Assembly: GCA_039028975.1 (NCBI GenBank)
Contig: JBCCHB010000082.1
Span: forward strand, 1-64,000
DNA from: JAHBNG01 sp039028975
GTDB taxonomy: Bacteria; Chloroflexota; Anaerolineae; Caldilineales; Caldilineaceae
Length of the DNA stretch: 64,000 bases
Direction: 5' to 3'
Shown piece after piece: positions 34,233 to 43,089 of this stretch (positions within the stretch are counted from its first letter, which is position 1; each line of letters opens with the position of its first letter). Under the pieces are notes generated by a model. It saw only the letters and a list, made by a program, of their open reading frames with translations, made no database searches and had not been told where the DNA came from. The translations under genes and the position numbers were made by a program.

Positions 34233-35573
34233 ATGCAAAAACATATCCCTCTGTCTCTATTCGCTCTCTGCCTTATGTTTGCGTCACTCATGATTCCTGA
34301 ACGGCTTCTTGCTAAGGAGATGCTGCAAGAAGATCCGGCTGATATTGTCACGACAGCAATTCAGGCCGGTGATTTTACGACATTGGTCGCGGCCGTGGAA
34401 GCGGCAGGGTTGGTCGAAACGCTGCAAGGCGAGGGTCCATTTACCGTTTTTGCACCCACTGATGCAGCTTTCGCTGCTCTACCCGAAGGGACGGTCGAAT
34501 CCCTGTTAGAAGATCCGTCTGGCGTGCTAAAGGATATTCTGCTTTATCACGTAACTCCAGGGGGGATCTTGGCTGTTGATGTGCTGAATTCGATTGGTGG
34601 TGCTATTGAAATGGTTGGCGGGCAGTCAGCTGCTATCACGGTAAGTGGCAGTCGAGTATTGCTTGAAACAGCAGGCTTCGTCGCGACGGATATCAGGACA
34701 TCAAACGGTATAATCCACGTAATTGACTCTGTTATCGTGCCAGAAACAACCTCTAATGAAGAGGATACCTCTGACCAAACGACGACTACTACCACGTCGG
34801 AAGAAGTAGCAGAACCCTCCAGTCCAGAGGCTACAGCATCAGAAGCATCAGAAGCATCAGAAGCATCAGAAGCATCAGCTGAAGAGGTAGCCCTTGATGA
34901 AGAAGCTGCTACTTTACTCAATATTATAGAGACCGCGATCGGTGCCGGTAGCTTTACAACGTTAGTCACGGCCGTGCAGGCTGCTGGCTTGGTGGAAACG
35001 CTTCAGGGTGAGGGACCATTTACAGTCTTCGCGCCAACGGATGATGCATTTGCTGCCCTGCCAGAAGGTACAATAGAAAGTTTATTGGCCGATCCCAGCG
35101 GTACACTGACCGATATCCTACTCTATCACGTGGTTCCTGGCAAGGTGCTGGCCGCCGACGTTGTTACGCTCGACAACTCAGCCGTCACCACAGCCAGCGG
35201 GGATTACTTCGTCGTTAGGGTTGCTGATGGCATGGTGAAGATTAATGATGCCACGGTCGTCACTACAGATATCGAAACCTCTAATGGCGTCATACATGTC
35301 ATCGATAGCGTGCTGATACCGCCACCCACTGAAGAGGCTGCCGTAGAGGTTGCCGAACCGGCACCCGCTGAATCGACTGTGCCATCCCCATCGATGGAGA
35401 CATCAACAGAAGTGTCAGCAGAGTGCTCCACCTTCCATCACGTTCAGCGTGGTGATACATTGGCACGGATTGCTTCCCATTATGGCGTCAATACCCATGA
35501 GTTGGCAAGGGCCAATGGGATTCACAATCCCAACCTCATATACAGAGGTCAACGTATTTGTATTGGGCATTGA
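34233..35573 (+). CDS. Secreted protein with two fasciclin domains and C-terminal LysM
   Basis: A 446-residue exported protein. The signal peptide is MQKHIPLSLFALCLMFASLM. Two tandem FAS1 (fasciclin) domains, about 30-170 and 220-360, are closely related; both contain LVETLQGEGPFTVFAPTD, YHV and GIIHVIDSV. A Ser/Glu/Ala linker with SEASEASEAS repeats joins them. A Pro/Glu-rich stretch and a LysM domain (HHVQRGDTLARIASHYGVNT, ending IYRGQRICIGH) end the protein. FAS1 suggests adhesion and LysM suggests peptidoglycan or chitin-like glycan binding, so it is likely held on the wall. AAGGAAG is upstream of the ATG 34233. Confidence 0.95.
   Translation: MQKHIPLSLFALCLMFASLMIPERLLAKEMLQEDPADIVTTAIQAGDFTTLVAAVEAAGLVETLQGEGPFTVFAPTDAAFAALPEGTVESLLEDPSGVLKDILLYHVTPGGILAVDVLNSIGGAIEMVGGQSAAITVSGSRVLLETAGFVATDIRTSNGIIHVIDSVIVPETTSNEEDTSDQTTTTTTSEEVAEPSSPEATASEASEASEASEASAEEVALDEEAATLLNIIETAIGAGSFTTLVTAVQAAGLVETLQGEGPFTVFAPTDDAFAALPEGTIESLLADPSGTLTDILLYHVVPGKVLAADVVTLDNSAVTTASGDYFVVRVADGMVKINDATVVTTDIETSNGVIHVIDSVLIPPPTEEAAVEVAEPAPAESTVPSPSMETSTEVSAECSTFHHVQRGDTLARIASHYGVNTHELARANGIHNPNLIYRGQRICIGH
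34837..34880 (+). repeat. 9-bp microsatellite in the fasciclin linker
   Basis: About four to five consecutive units of gcatcagaa encode Ser-Glu-Ala repeats in the linker between the two FAS1 domains. The nine-base period keeps the frame, so slippage would change only linker length. Confidence 0.85.
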
Positions 35574-35579
35574 GTATTC

Positions 35580-36296
35580 ATGCCACACTCTGTTAGCACA
35601 GTAACCTTTTTCCGCTTCGATACCTTCTTCCAAAGGGCATGGGCGTTTGGTCAAATGCAGTTTGCCCATTCTCATTTGCAGAGGGTTGATGGACTCCAAT
35701 TTTACAAACTAATGGGGAGTGGTAATGAAAGTGGATTCAGTATATTTCCTGATTGGGGGGTCTATGCTCTGCTTGCTGTCTGGGAAAATGAAGCAGCGGC
35801 AGAGCGATTTTTCCAGACAGCCAGCATTTGCCAACGATACACAGACAATAGCAGCGAACAGTGGACACTCTTTCTGAAGACAAGCCAATCAAAGGGGCTA
35901 TGGTCAGGCAACAGCCCCTTTCACCCCATGGCAGACCTGGACGAAGCGAATCGATATGTCGCAGTCATCACCCGAGCAACCATCCGCTGGCGACGGATGC
36001 TCAGTTTCTGGTGGTACGTGCCGACTTCCCAACGACCTATTCAAGCTGGCTGCCAAGGTCTAATTTTTACCAAAGGCATTGGTGATGTGCCTCTTGTCCA
36101 GATGGCCACCTTTAGCCTCTGGCAAAGTTTCGATGATCTGAAAAGGTTTGCTTACCAAAGCAAAGAGCATCGTCTAGCCATCCAAAAGACCCATCAACTT
36201 GGCTGGTATAGTGAAGAGCTTTTTGCCCGTTTTCAGCCCTATCGTTCATTTGGCACGTGGAATGGTCGGCAGCCATTGCCTGAATTAGCTATCTAA
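35580..36296 (+). CDS. Spheroidene monooxygenase-like protein (CrtA-like)
   Basis: A 238-residue protein. Recognisable segments are KLMGSGNESGFSIFPDWGVYALL and FTKGIGDVPLVQMATFSLWQ, which are, from memory, the conserved blocks of CrtA (spheroidene monooxygenase) and its relatives. CrtA adds a keto group to carotenoids in purple bacteria, but many CrtA-like proteins occur in non-phototrophs with unknown roles. No carotenoid genes are in the window. The ATG at 35580 follows the fasciclin stop by 6 bp, so the two may be co-transcribed. It converges with the methyltransferase gene, overlapping by 12 bp. Confidence 0.8.
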   Translation: MPHSVSTVTFFRFDTFFQRAWAFGQMQFAHSHLQRVDGLQFYKLMGSGNESGFSIFPDWGVYALLAVWENEAAAERFFQTASICQRYTDNSSEQWTLFLKTSQSKGLWSGNSPFHPMADLDEANRYVAVITRATIRWRRMLSFWWYVPTSQRPIQAGCQGLIFTKGIGDVPLVQMATFSLWQSFDDLKRFAYQSKEHRLAIQKTHQLGWYSEELFARFQPYRSFGTWNGRQPLPELAI

Positions 36297-37244
36297 TGCA
36301 TTTCTATCACCCTCTTTTGGCCTTCCCACTACCGTCAAAAAACCCATAGAAAACGAGTGTTGCCACCAATAAATGGGCGCATGGATGATCATGCCAGCAA
36401 CATAGCCAATAAACCTTGGCTCCATTGTCTCGGACCAGTCAATCTGTTCCTCTTCCATTCGACTCATCCACTGTAGGGTGTATGGAGCGAGCGTGCCGTA
36501 GGTTATAGTTGATTCTACTTGCCAGCCGCTCTTATCGAATAGAATGTTGATGTTCTTGGGTGAATAGAGGGCAGTATGACGAGGAGTATGGTAGCCTGCC
36601 CAATATTTGCCGAATTTACGGCGGGTATAAGAATCGAAGTTGGGGACTTCCACGATGAGGCGGGTGTCAGAGTGGGCAATACCTAGGAGTTGGCGCAGAT
36701 GGTGCTGAGGTCGGTAGTCATGCTCCAGGTAGTGCCACATGGTAATGACGTCCACTGGCTGTTCGCCACGTAGATCGGCAATTTCACCCTTTCTCAATTG
36801 GATACCATGGAATGCCTCTGGTTCATTGACCCACCCTGCATCGCTGAAGTCGAGACCAAGCATTTGACATGGCACATCTTTCTGTAGCGCGGCCAAGAAT
36901 GTCGGCTTGCCACAACCCACATCGAGAATCCGGCTGGTTTTTGTCAGCGGATGATACTCTTTGACTCGCTTTACTCGTTTGCGATCAACGTTCCGCTGCT
37001 CTCTTTTTACAAAACCAGCATATTTTCCCCAGGCCTCTTCGGCTCTGTAGGGTAGATAAGTGGACGTATAATACTGCTTCAAATCTGCTTCTGGCACTCG
37101 TGGATTCAGGAAGACAAGTCCGCAGCTAGCGCATTGATCAAAGTTGAAGAGTTCGGATTGTTGCTCATGCATCATCGCCGGGCTTTGCAGGTATGAGTGG
37201 TAGGTACTGCCATTACACGCGAGACAATTATCAAGGAATTCCAT
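36285..37244 (-). CDS. Class I SAM-dependent methyltransferase with N-terminal zinc ribbon
   Basis: A 319-residue protein. Cysteines at CLAC (8-11) and CASC (37-40) form a small zinc-ribbon-like start. Motif I, RILDVGCGKP, lies at about 104-113 and the post-I acidic region at LGLDFSDAG. The Methyltransf_23-like core continues with DVITMWHYLEHDYRP. The C-terminal region has a hydrophobic stretch (YVAGMIIHAPIYWW). Such proteins commonly modify sugars or lipids in surface-polysaccharide clusters. It overlaps the ABC exporter upstream by one base (TAATG), so they are co-translated. Substrate unknown. Confidence 0.88.
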   Translation of the reverse strand: MEFLDNCLACNGSTYHSYLQSPAMMHEQQSELFNFDQCASCGLVFLNPRVPEADLKQYYTSTYLPYRAEEAWGKYAGFVKREQRNVDRKRVKRVKEYHPLTKTSRILDVGCGKPTFLAALQKDVPCQMLGLDFSDAGWVNEPEAFHGIQLRKGEIADLRGEQPVDVITMWHYLEHDYRPQHHLRQLLGIAHSDTRLIVEVPNFDSYTRRKFGKYWAGYHTPRHTALYSPKNINILFDKSGWQVESTITYGTLAPYTLQWMSRMEEEQIDWSETMEPRFIGYVAGMIIHAPIYWWQHSFSMGFLTVVGRPKEGDRNALDS

Positions 37245-39085
37245 TACAAATACCGCTCCGCCTGAGAATTGAACATCTTGGCATACTGTCCACCAAGCGT
37301 CATCAGGTCAGAATGGGAGCCTTCCTCAATTAGTTGCCCGTCATCCAAAACCAGAATCTGTTGGGCCATTCGCACTGTCGAAAAGCGATGGGATATAAAG
37401 ATGGTCGTCTTGCCCTCGGTCAACTCGGCAAATCGATTGTAAACTTCATACTCCGCTAGGGCATCCAAGGCCGCAGTTGGTTCATCTAATATCAGGAACT
37501 GAGCATCCCGCATAAAGGCCCGACTGAGAGCTAGCTTCTGCCACTCACCGCCAGAGAGATCGACGCTATCTTCAAAGGTCCGACCCAGCATCGTGGCATA
37601 GCCATTTTCGAGTTTCTCGACTACTGGTACGGCACCGCCCTTGTCGGCTGCCTGCATGACCCGCTCTAAATCTTCGGCAAGCTCCAGTTGACCAAAACCG
37701 ATATTCTCTTGGGCTGTAAGGTTGTAGCGAACAAAATCCTGAAATATAACACCAAAGAGCTTACGCAGCTCGGCAGGATCATAATTACGCATATCCACAC
37801 CATTTAGCAGAATGACTCCGTCAGTCGGATCATAGAAGCGAGTTAGCAGCTTGATCAAGGTCGTCTTGCCTGCACCGTTTTCGCCGACTATGGCAATGGT
37901 TGATTTCGGTTGAATGGTGAAAGAGAGGTTGTGAAGTACATCCTCCTTGGCCCCGGGATAATGAAAGGAGACATTGCGAAATTCCAGACTGTATGGGCTG
38001 GAAGAAGATAACAGCTTTGAAGTTGTCTTTTGGTTTTCAGTTTGGGTCAATGCTCCATTCACCGCGCTCGGCGATAGCTCCAGAAATTGATAGAGATTGC
38101 CTACGAAGAGACTGTGTTCATAGAAGACACCTAGGGTATGGAATAATCCACTTAGTCCATCTCGAATCTGTTGGGCAGCCTGAAAAACGAGGGCAAGATC
38201 GCCAAGGGTAATGCGGGCCAACGCGGCTTGCCGAATTGTATAGGCCCAGACCAGCCCTGTACCACAGATAGAGACCAGCACGGCTATGATGTTCTTGCGT
38301 TCATGACGAAAAACAGCCTCCCTATTTTCTGCGACAAATTGACGACTAAATTCACGAAAGCGTTCAATGAAGGCCCTCTGTAGGCCAAAGAGCCGTACTT
38401 CTTTCACCGAATCACGTTCAGAGAGGAGATCAGAGAGGTAATAGACCATGCGTTGGGCCGGCGCGCGAGCCGTCCATATGGCAAACATATTGTTGGCATG
38501 CTGCGCCTGAGCAATCAGTTTTGGAATTGAAGTTAGCAGCAAGAGCGGAATGAGCAATGGATGGATCCGAGCTAGCAGGGCAAACGTTGCCACTAAAGAG
38601 ATAGTTTGCCCTGTTGTATCGATCAGAATCCAGGGGAGGTTACGCATCCGCCAGGTGTCACGTTGCGCGTTTTCTAGCTGATCATAAAAGGCAGGACTCT
38701 CAAAGAAAGCAATATCCAAAGTGGCTGCTTTTTCCAAAATCATGGACTTAGCGTGGAGTTCTGCCTGTGTTCCCAATATTTCCCGTATGGCCTGCATGAT
38801 CGAACGACTGATGTCACCAGCAACCAATGTCAGTGCAAACGCTATGACAGGCAAAATCAACGGAAACCACTCAACAGTGGCTGCCGTTTCTGTCCGCGAA
38901 ACAACCTCAGCCACTCGGTCAATCACCACCTTCACCAACCAGATTTGGACAGGCGTTACCAGTGCGCTAATAATGGTTAAGCCAATGACCAGGCTGGCGT
39001 AAAGCTGGTTTGCCTGCCAGACTAAACTCAAAACGCGCGGATAGTATTGAAGAACGCGCTGAATGGTTTGCCATTGCTCTTTCAT
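37244..39085 (-). CDS. ABC exporter, fused permease-ATPase (MsbA/McjD-like)
   Basis: A 613-residue half-transporter. Six transmembrane helices occupy about 20-330. The nucleotide-binding domain has Walker A GENGAGKTT, a Q-loop near VIFQDF, signature LSGGEWQKLALSRAF and Walker B LILDEPTAALD, followed by the switch His in ISHRFSTV. LSGGEW rather than LSGGQ is a common variant. It works as a dimer to export lipids, glycans or peptides. It is co-transcribed with the methyltransferase downstream (1-bp overlap). AAGGA precedes the ATG. Confidence 0.95.
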   Translation of the reverse strand: MKEQWQTIQRVLQYYPRVLSLVWQANQLYASLVIGLTIISALVTPVQIWLVKVVIDRVAEVVSRTETAATVEWFPLILPVIAFALTLVAGDISRSIMQAIREILGTQAELHAKSMILEKAATLDIAFFESPAFYDQLENAQRDTWRMRNLPWILIDTTGQTISLVATFALLARIHPLLIPLLLLTSIPKLIAQAQHANNMFAIWTARAPAQRMVYYLSDLLSERDSVKEVRLFGLQRAFIERFREFSRQFVAENREAVFRHERKNIIAVLVSICGTGLVWAYTIRQAALARITLGDLALVFQAAQQIRDGLSGLFHTLGVFYEHSLFVGNLYQFLELSPSAVNGALTQTENQKTTSKLLSSSSPYSLEFRNVSFHYPGAKEDVLHNLSFTIQPKSTIAIVGENGAGKTTLIKLLTRFYDPTDGVILLNGVDMRNYDPAELRKLFGVIFQDFVRYNLTAQENIGFGQLELAEDLERVMQAADKGGAVPVVEKLENGYATMLGRTFEDSVDLSGGEWQKLALSRAFMRDAQFLILDEPTAALDALAEYEVYNRFAELTEGKTTIFISHRFSTVRMAQQILVLDDGQLIEEGSHSDLMTLGGQYAKMFNSQAERYL

Positions 39086-39152
39086 GGGGGATTCCTTGTC
39101 TTGGGATAATTGATATGGCTATTCTATTCAGATTGTTTCCCTAGGTCAACCA

Positions 39153-40778
39153 TCATTCATATATATTCTTCATCTGCCACGCATCCAGTGACTTCAACTC
39201 TGCGTCCGCACCCTGGGCACGCAACGAAACACCCAAACTATCCTCCCGACCAGGATAGACCCGCTCCGATACGCACTGTTTCCCATTGACAAATACTTCC
39301 ACCACACTCCGATCGATAAAAATGCGGAGCTGTAACAATTCGTCATCCTCAATGTGGACGGGGGCTGTCTCTGGCGCACGTGAGCGAACATCTGGTAACG
39401 TGGATGAATAGGTGTTGTCTAGCGTAATGAGGCTCTCGTGGCGGATGGGGCGATTCCTTAGTTGATCAGAATTTGCGTTCAGTGCCGTCGCATTGGGTAC
39501 GCGGAAACGACGGCGGAAGCCACGATGTTTATAGTAGGAAATACGAGTGAACTCTTCTTTATTAGGCGAGCACAATACGTTGATCTCCAACATTTGGGCG
39601 TCCTTGGGATCTAGCTCCATCTTCAATTCCATTGCGTTGCCTTCGATGCTGTCGAGCACGACTTCCTGATTGGCTGGCAGGCGTGTATTTCCTACGCTCT
39701 TGTGAGCATAGCGCAACGATTCGATGTCGCCATCTGGTTCTTGGCGCAATTCCCCATTCTCATCCAGCGTTAGGCGACGAGGCAATGTCATGATCTGATT
39801 CCAATCTTCGGTTGGCTTACCGGGGTTCATGTTGAAGATGACGGTGACGCTGCCATCAGGGTTGGGTGCTGCTGAAGGGGCATGGACGCCGGATGGTGTG
39901 GACGGCCCAAAGTTGAAGAGTCCGCCATCGGTCACCACAAATTTGTCACGAACCGTGTCGTAGTCACCCAACAGGTACTGGCCACCGCTCATGTGGCTAA
40001 AGAAGAGCAAGATGTGCTTATCCGTGCCATCTTTTTGTCGGATGGGCCAAAAGTAAGGACAGGCCCCATCATCGCCGACGATCGTGTATTGGTCATCTTC
40101 AATAAAGGGATGTAGATATTCCCAATGCTCTAGATCCTCAGAACGAAGCAGGAAGTTGGCGCGGATCTGCTTGCCCGCAGGTCCATTGGGCAAGGTGCCG
40201 CCAGAGAGGGAGTAGTAGACGCCATCCTTCTTCCAGATACAAGGATCAAAGACTGTATACTCGGCCGACTCTCGTGGTTCTGGGAAGGGAATCACGGCCC
40301 GGTTGCCCACCTTCTCCCAGTTAAGCAACAATGGATCACTTGAGGTGGCGACCATGTTGCCGACCATCGTGCCATGATAGATGGCAATGACTCGGTCATC
40401 CTCAGCTAGAGCTGTTCCAGAAAAACAGCACCTTTCCGGATTCGGATAGATAGCGTAAGGCAGATCCCGCCAGTGAATCAAGTCATCCGAGACAGCATGG
40501 CCCCAATGTTGACGCGTATCTTCAGGAGGGTATGCTTGGTAGAAGAGGTGCCAACGCCCCTGCCAGAAACATAGCCCATTTGGATCGTTGAGCATGGCTT
40601 CCGGGTTGACGTAATGGTAGATGGGGCGATGGGGATCGTTTTCGTAATTCTTACGGTAGGCGTTCAGCCGCTGCATTAGGGGATTTGTTGCCAATGCGGC
40701 TTCTTGTTCTTCCAATGTGGTGGGGAAGGTGTAGAAGGGGACTTTTGAGGTATAATCTGGGCTGTCTGAGTTTGTCAC
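39153..40778 (-). CDS. Divergent GH32-like protein
   Basis: A 541-residue protein with a GH32-type propeller. The opening AMLNDPNGLCFWQGRWHLFY (NDPNG at 64-68, Asp65) is the nucleophile motif, and HWGHAVSDDLIHW is typical. The usual RDP is FDP (VFDPCIW, about 170). The usual ECP acid motif reads GACPYFW (about 240), so the general-acid Glu appears to be replaced. An acidic pair, DD, precedes it. The C-terminal beta-sandwich (LRIFIDRSVVEVFVNGKQC) is normal. Start GTG at 40778 with AAAGGAG upstream. It is likely a GH32-clan enzyme of altered specificity or an inactive binder; exact activity is unknown. Confidence 0.85.
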   Translation of the reverse strand: MTNSDSPDYTSKVPFYTFPTTLEEQEAALATNPLMQRLNAYRKNYENDPHRPIYHYVNPEAMLNDPNGLCFWQGRWHLFYQAYPPEDTRQHWGHAVSDDLIHWRDLPYAIYPNPERCCFSGTALAEDDRVIAIYHGTMVGNMVATSSDPLLLNWEKVGNRAVIPFPEPRESAEYTVFDPCIWKKDGVYYSLSGGTLPNGPAGKQIRANFLLRSEDLEHWEYLHPFIEDDQYTIVGDDGACPYFWPIRQKDGTDKHILLFFSHMSGGQYLLGDYDTVRDKFVVTDGGLFNFGPSTPSGVHAPSAAPNPDGSVTVIFNMNPGKPTEDWNQIMTLPRRLTLDENGELRQEPDGDIESLRYAHKSVGNTRLPANQEVVLDSIEGNAMELKMELDPKDAQMLEINVLCSPNKEEFTRISYYKHRGFRRRFRVPNATALNANSDQLRNRPIRHESLITLDNTYSSTLPDVRSRAPETAPVHIEDDELLQLRIFIDRSVVEVFVNGKQCVSERVYPGREDSLGVSLRAQGADAELKSLDAWQMKNIYE

Positions 40779-40808
40779 TTTGGTTTCTCCTTTGACTTAT
40801 CTTGCACT

Positions 40809-41201
40809 ATGTTAACTTATGAACGCGTTGCATTTGGTCTGACCAAACATCCATCACATGGTTATCGTCATTTGCTTGGGCGATTTGCTCAACATATAAA
40901 TGGCATCACATACTGGGATATCTACGTGGACGATACGCTCGACGCTACCGTCATGGCTCAGCGGCTGGTTGATATGATGATCAATGCGAAAAGTATCCAC
41001 TTTAATCTGGATGGTATGATCAGTGGTGAATCTGACCCTACCGATATTTACCAAAGTGGCGCGCTAGGGGCTGGCGAGGGTAATTGGACAAACTGGGAGT
41101 TCTATATCATTCTCTCAACCGACGCTTTATTTGGCAAGACAACGTTCTATTTCAATGGTATAATAGTGAAACATGAACTGACTATGAATAGTAGGAGATG
41201 A
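40809..41201 (+). CDS. Hypothetical protein
   Basis: A 130-residue open frame, MLTYERVAFGLTKHPSHGYR to KHELTMNSRR. It contains YWDIYVDDTLDATVMAQRLV and WTNWEFYIILSTDALFGKTT and is predicted alpha/beta. No family was recognised. Its ATG is only 30 bp from the divergent GH32-like start and has no good ribosome binding site, so the true start may be later or the gene may be truncated. It lies 7 bp before the next small gene, suggesting one unit. Size and pairing are reminiscent of toxin/immunity-type small genes, but no motif supports that. Confidence 0.55.
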   Translation: MLTYERVAFGLTKHPSHGYRHLLGRFAQHINGITYWDIYVDDTLDATVMAQRLVDMMINAKSIHFNLDGMISGESDPTDIYQSGALGAGEGNWTNWEFYIILSTDALFGKTTFYFNGIIVKHELTMNSRR

Positions 41202-41208
41202 CCAATAG

Positions 41209-41652
41209 ATGGACACAATTCGTACAAATCAAATTGAAAAGACCAAGGCAGCGGTCGCGCAGATCGAAGACCTTTTCCAAGTCCATCCACAATCATATCT
41301 CTGGATCTACAACTATTCAATCACTCATAGTGTACTTACGTTGATTGTTCACCAAGGGAATCATTTTGACGGTCTCAAAGTGGTCTGTGGTGGTTGTGAT
41401 TACTTATCCGGTCCTCTACAAGGGGGACCCTACAACTTGACTCTTCGGTATAAGCCAGAAAGTCTGGATGATTTTCCACAGATTGAGATTTTAGGTAATG
41501 AGAATGAGCTCGTGATTATATGTAATCGCATTTCGATGCCCACGCCATTCCAAATCGACCCATCTAAAACCAATGGTGAGATTCCTGTTGAAATTAATAC
41601 ACGTCTTGCTCAACTCAGCAAGCAGATCGAACCGCCAACTGTGCAAAATTAG
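41209..41652 (+). CDS. Hypothetical protein
   Basis: A 147-residue soluble protein with MDTIRTNQIEKTKAAVAQIE, LWIYNYSITHSVLTLIVHQG and a central GGCDYLSGPLQGGPYNLTL. It is probably beta-rich. A good AGGAG lies 9 nt before the ATG, and the preceding gene stops 7 bp upstream. Gene borders are well supported; the function is unknown. Confidence 0.7.
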   Translation: MDTIRTNQIEKTKAAVAQIEDLFQVHPQSYLWIYNYSITHSVLTLIVHQGNHFDGLKVVCGGCDYLSGPLQGGPYNLTLRYKPESLDDFPQIEILGNENELVIICNRISMPTPFQIDPSKTNGEIPVEINTRLAQLSKQIEPPTVQN

Positions 41653-41673
41653 TCATACCTACTTTGATTCTTC

Positions 41674-42300
41674 TTACCACTCATCATCATAGCTTGGATA
41701 CTGCTCTGGAGCTTTCCCATGTTCTTCTAACAAGATTGTCTCTTTGATTGTATCGTCATCTACATCGATTTTCTCTAGTTTAACATCAAAGCGCCAGTCA
41801 TCCCCAAAGTCAAAATGATAGACCATTGTTGACCCTTTTTGAATCGGTAGGTCACCAATTGAAACTTCGTACGTCCACGGGCGTTCATCCATGTACGAGT
41901 GGAAGGCTCTCGCTTCGGTACCTGAGTGATTGGTATAGATAAACTCATGAAGATGATCACTATCAAAGTCATATGCCCTCAGAATGGCGTAACTTAACTC
42001 CTCCAATGTTCCTTGAGCCGGGATAGCAATCCGCCGCCAAACCGATTTTTGTAACGCAACTTTGAAGATGAATAGTCCCTCCTGGAACTCAAATTTTGGT
42101 AGGATTAAGTTATTTTGCCACTCGGGAAAATAGGGCTGGATCGAAGACTGCCAGTCTCCATATGGCAGCGTCTCAGTTGCGTCAAATTTTAGGATATTGC
42201 TGTAGTCACTCATGTACTCAGCCGTTAGAGCCATAAAGAGTTCAAGCCAGGTTGTACGTCGAACTGCGTCAATTTGCCACCCTCTGCCCTCAGAGGGCAT
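41674..42300 (-). pseudogene. pRiA4b ORF-3-like protein, 3' part of a split gene
   Basis: The 208-residue frame contains the pRiA4b ORF-3 domain (PF07929-type): IFKVALQKSVWRRIAIPAQG, TLEELSYAILRAYDFDSDHL, and the FDFGDDWRFDVKLEKI end. Its first residues, EGRGWQIDAVRRTTWLELF, read as the middle of the longer family form, not as a natural N-terminus. Together with the frame at 42353-43030 it would make one long protein; a stop and a near-duplicated junction separate them. The ATG at 42300 could still give a working domain. The role of the family is unknown, though it is common on plasmids and in accessory regions. Confidence 0.75.
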
Positions 42301-42383
42301 TTGAATATTCTACCTCTGGTGGAAGCAAGATATACATTGCCCGTTTACTCGACTAGCGACGACCCGAGGGTATTTGAATATTC
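42293..42383. repeat. Near-duplicated junction in the split pRiA4b-like gene
   Basis: agagggcatttgaatattc (from 42292) and cgagggtatttgaatattc (from 42365) are near-identical direct repeats about 72 bp apart. On the minus strand they encode NIQ(I/M)PS in both frames. The flanks (cctctgg-type) also resemble each other, as expected of a small degenerate duplication that introduced the stop. Confidence 0.6.
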
Positions 42384-43030
42384 AGCCTCTCAGGCGGTTC
42401 ACCCGATTGGAGCGATATCAGGCCAAATAGGTCTGTCGAAGCAAGACTGTATAGACCCGGTCCATATGTGAATTCATCAGCCAAACTCGCCCCTGCTTCT
42501 GCCGATAAACCTTCATCCGGGATCTGCCTAAATAGCAACTGCAAACCATACCAGGGATTACTGAATACGCCACGACTGTCCTCACCGATGATTTTAGGTG
42601 AAGAGCGCAGTAGCCAAGTCTCCAGCAGCGTAAAGTAGCGTTCTGTTTGATTAAGTTTCTGCCATGAATCGTGAATAGGCTCATTGAATACAAGGGTTGC
42701 TTTCTTACCACTACCGTCCACAATCGTCAACCCAGAAGAGCGTGCCAGCAGATAGAGTCCATTTAGATATGGGTAGGATTTCTGCAGTGCGCGGCGGAGT
42801 TTATGTTTGTAAGGAATGGCCATACGCTGATTGAGTGCATCCAAAACCTTGGTTGGCATGTAGTGCTTTGCACTCAATGGCATCCCTTCTGCCACAAAAT
42901 CGAGGAACGTTTGAAAGTCAGTCAAGATAGTTCCTGGTCCTTCTTGGCTGATGGTTGTATTGTGCAGCATCTCTTTTTTGGCATCGGATAATGTAAATAT
43001 CTCCGTCATCTGAGCTTCGGTTAGAAACAT
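42353..43030 (-). pseudogene. pRiA4b ORF-3-like protein, 5' part of a split gene
   Basis: A 225-residue frame. Segments AKHYMPTKVLDALNQRMAIP and SYPYLNGLYLLARSSGLTIV, then LNQTERYFTLLETWLL, match, from memory, the N-terminal region of long pRiA4b ORF-3-family proteins. It ends SGEPPERLNIQIPSGRR at a TAG (42353), where the family continues into GRGWQIDAVRRT-type sequence, which is found just downstream at 42300. The start ATG lies at 43030. Read as the first half of a gene broken at the junction described in the findings. Confidence 0.7.
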
Positions 43031-43089
43031 CGTTTTCGCCTTTCTCCTTTCCCCTTATGACCCCAACCGCTAGTGTTATGTCCTACGGT

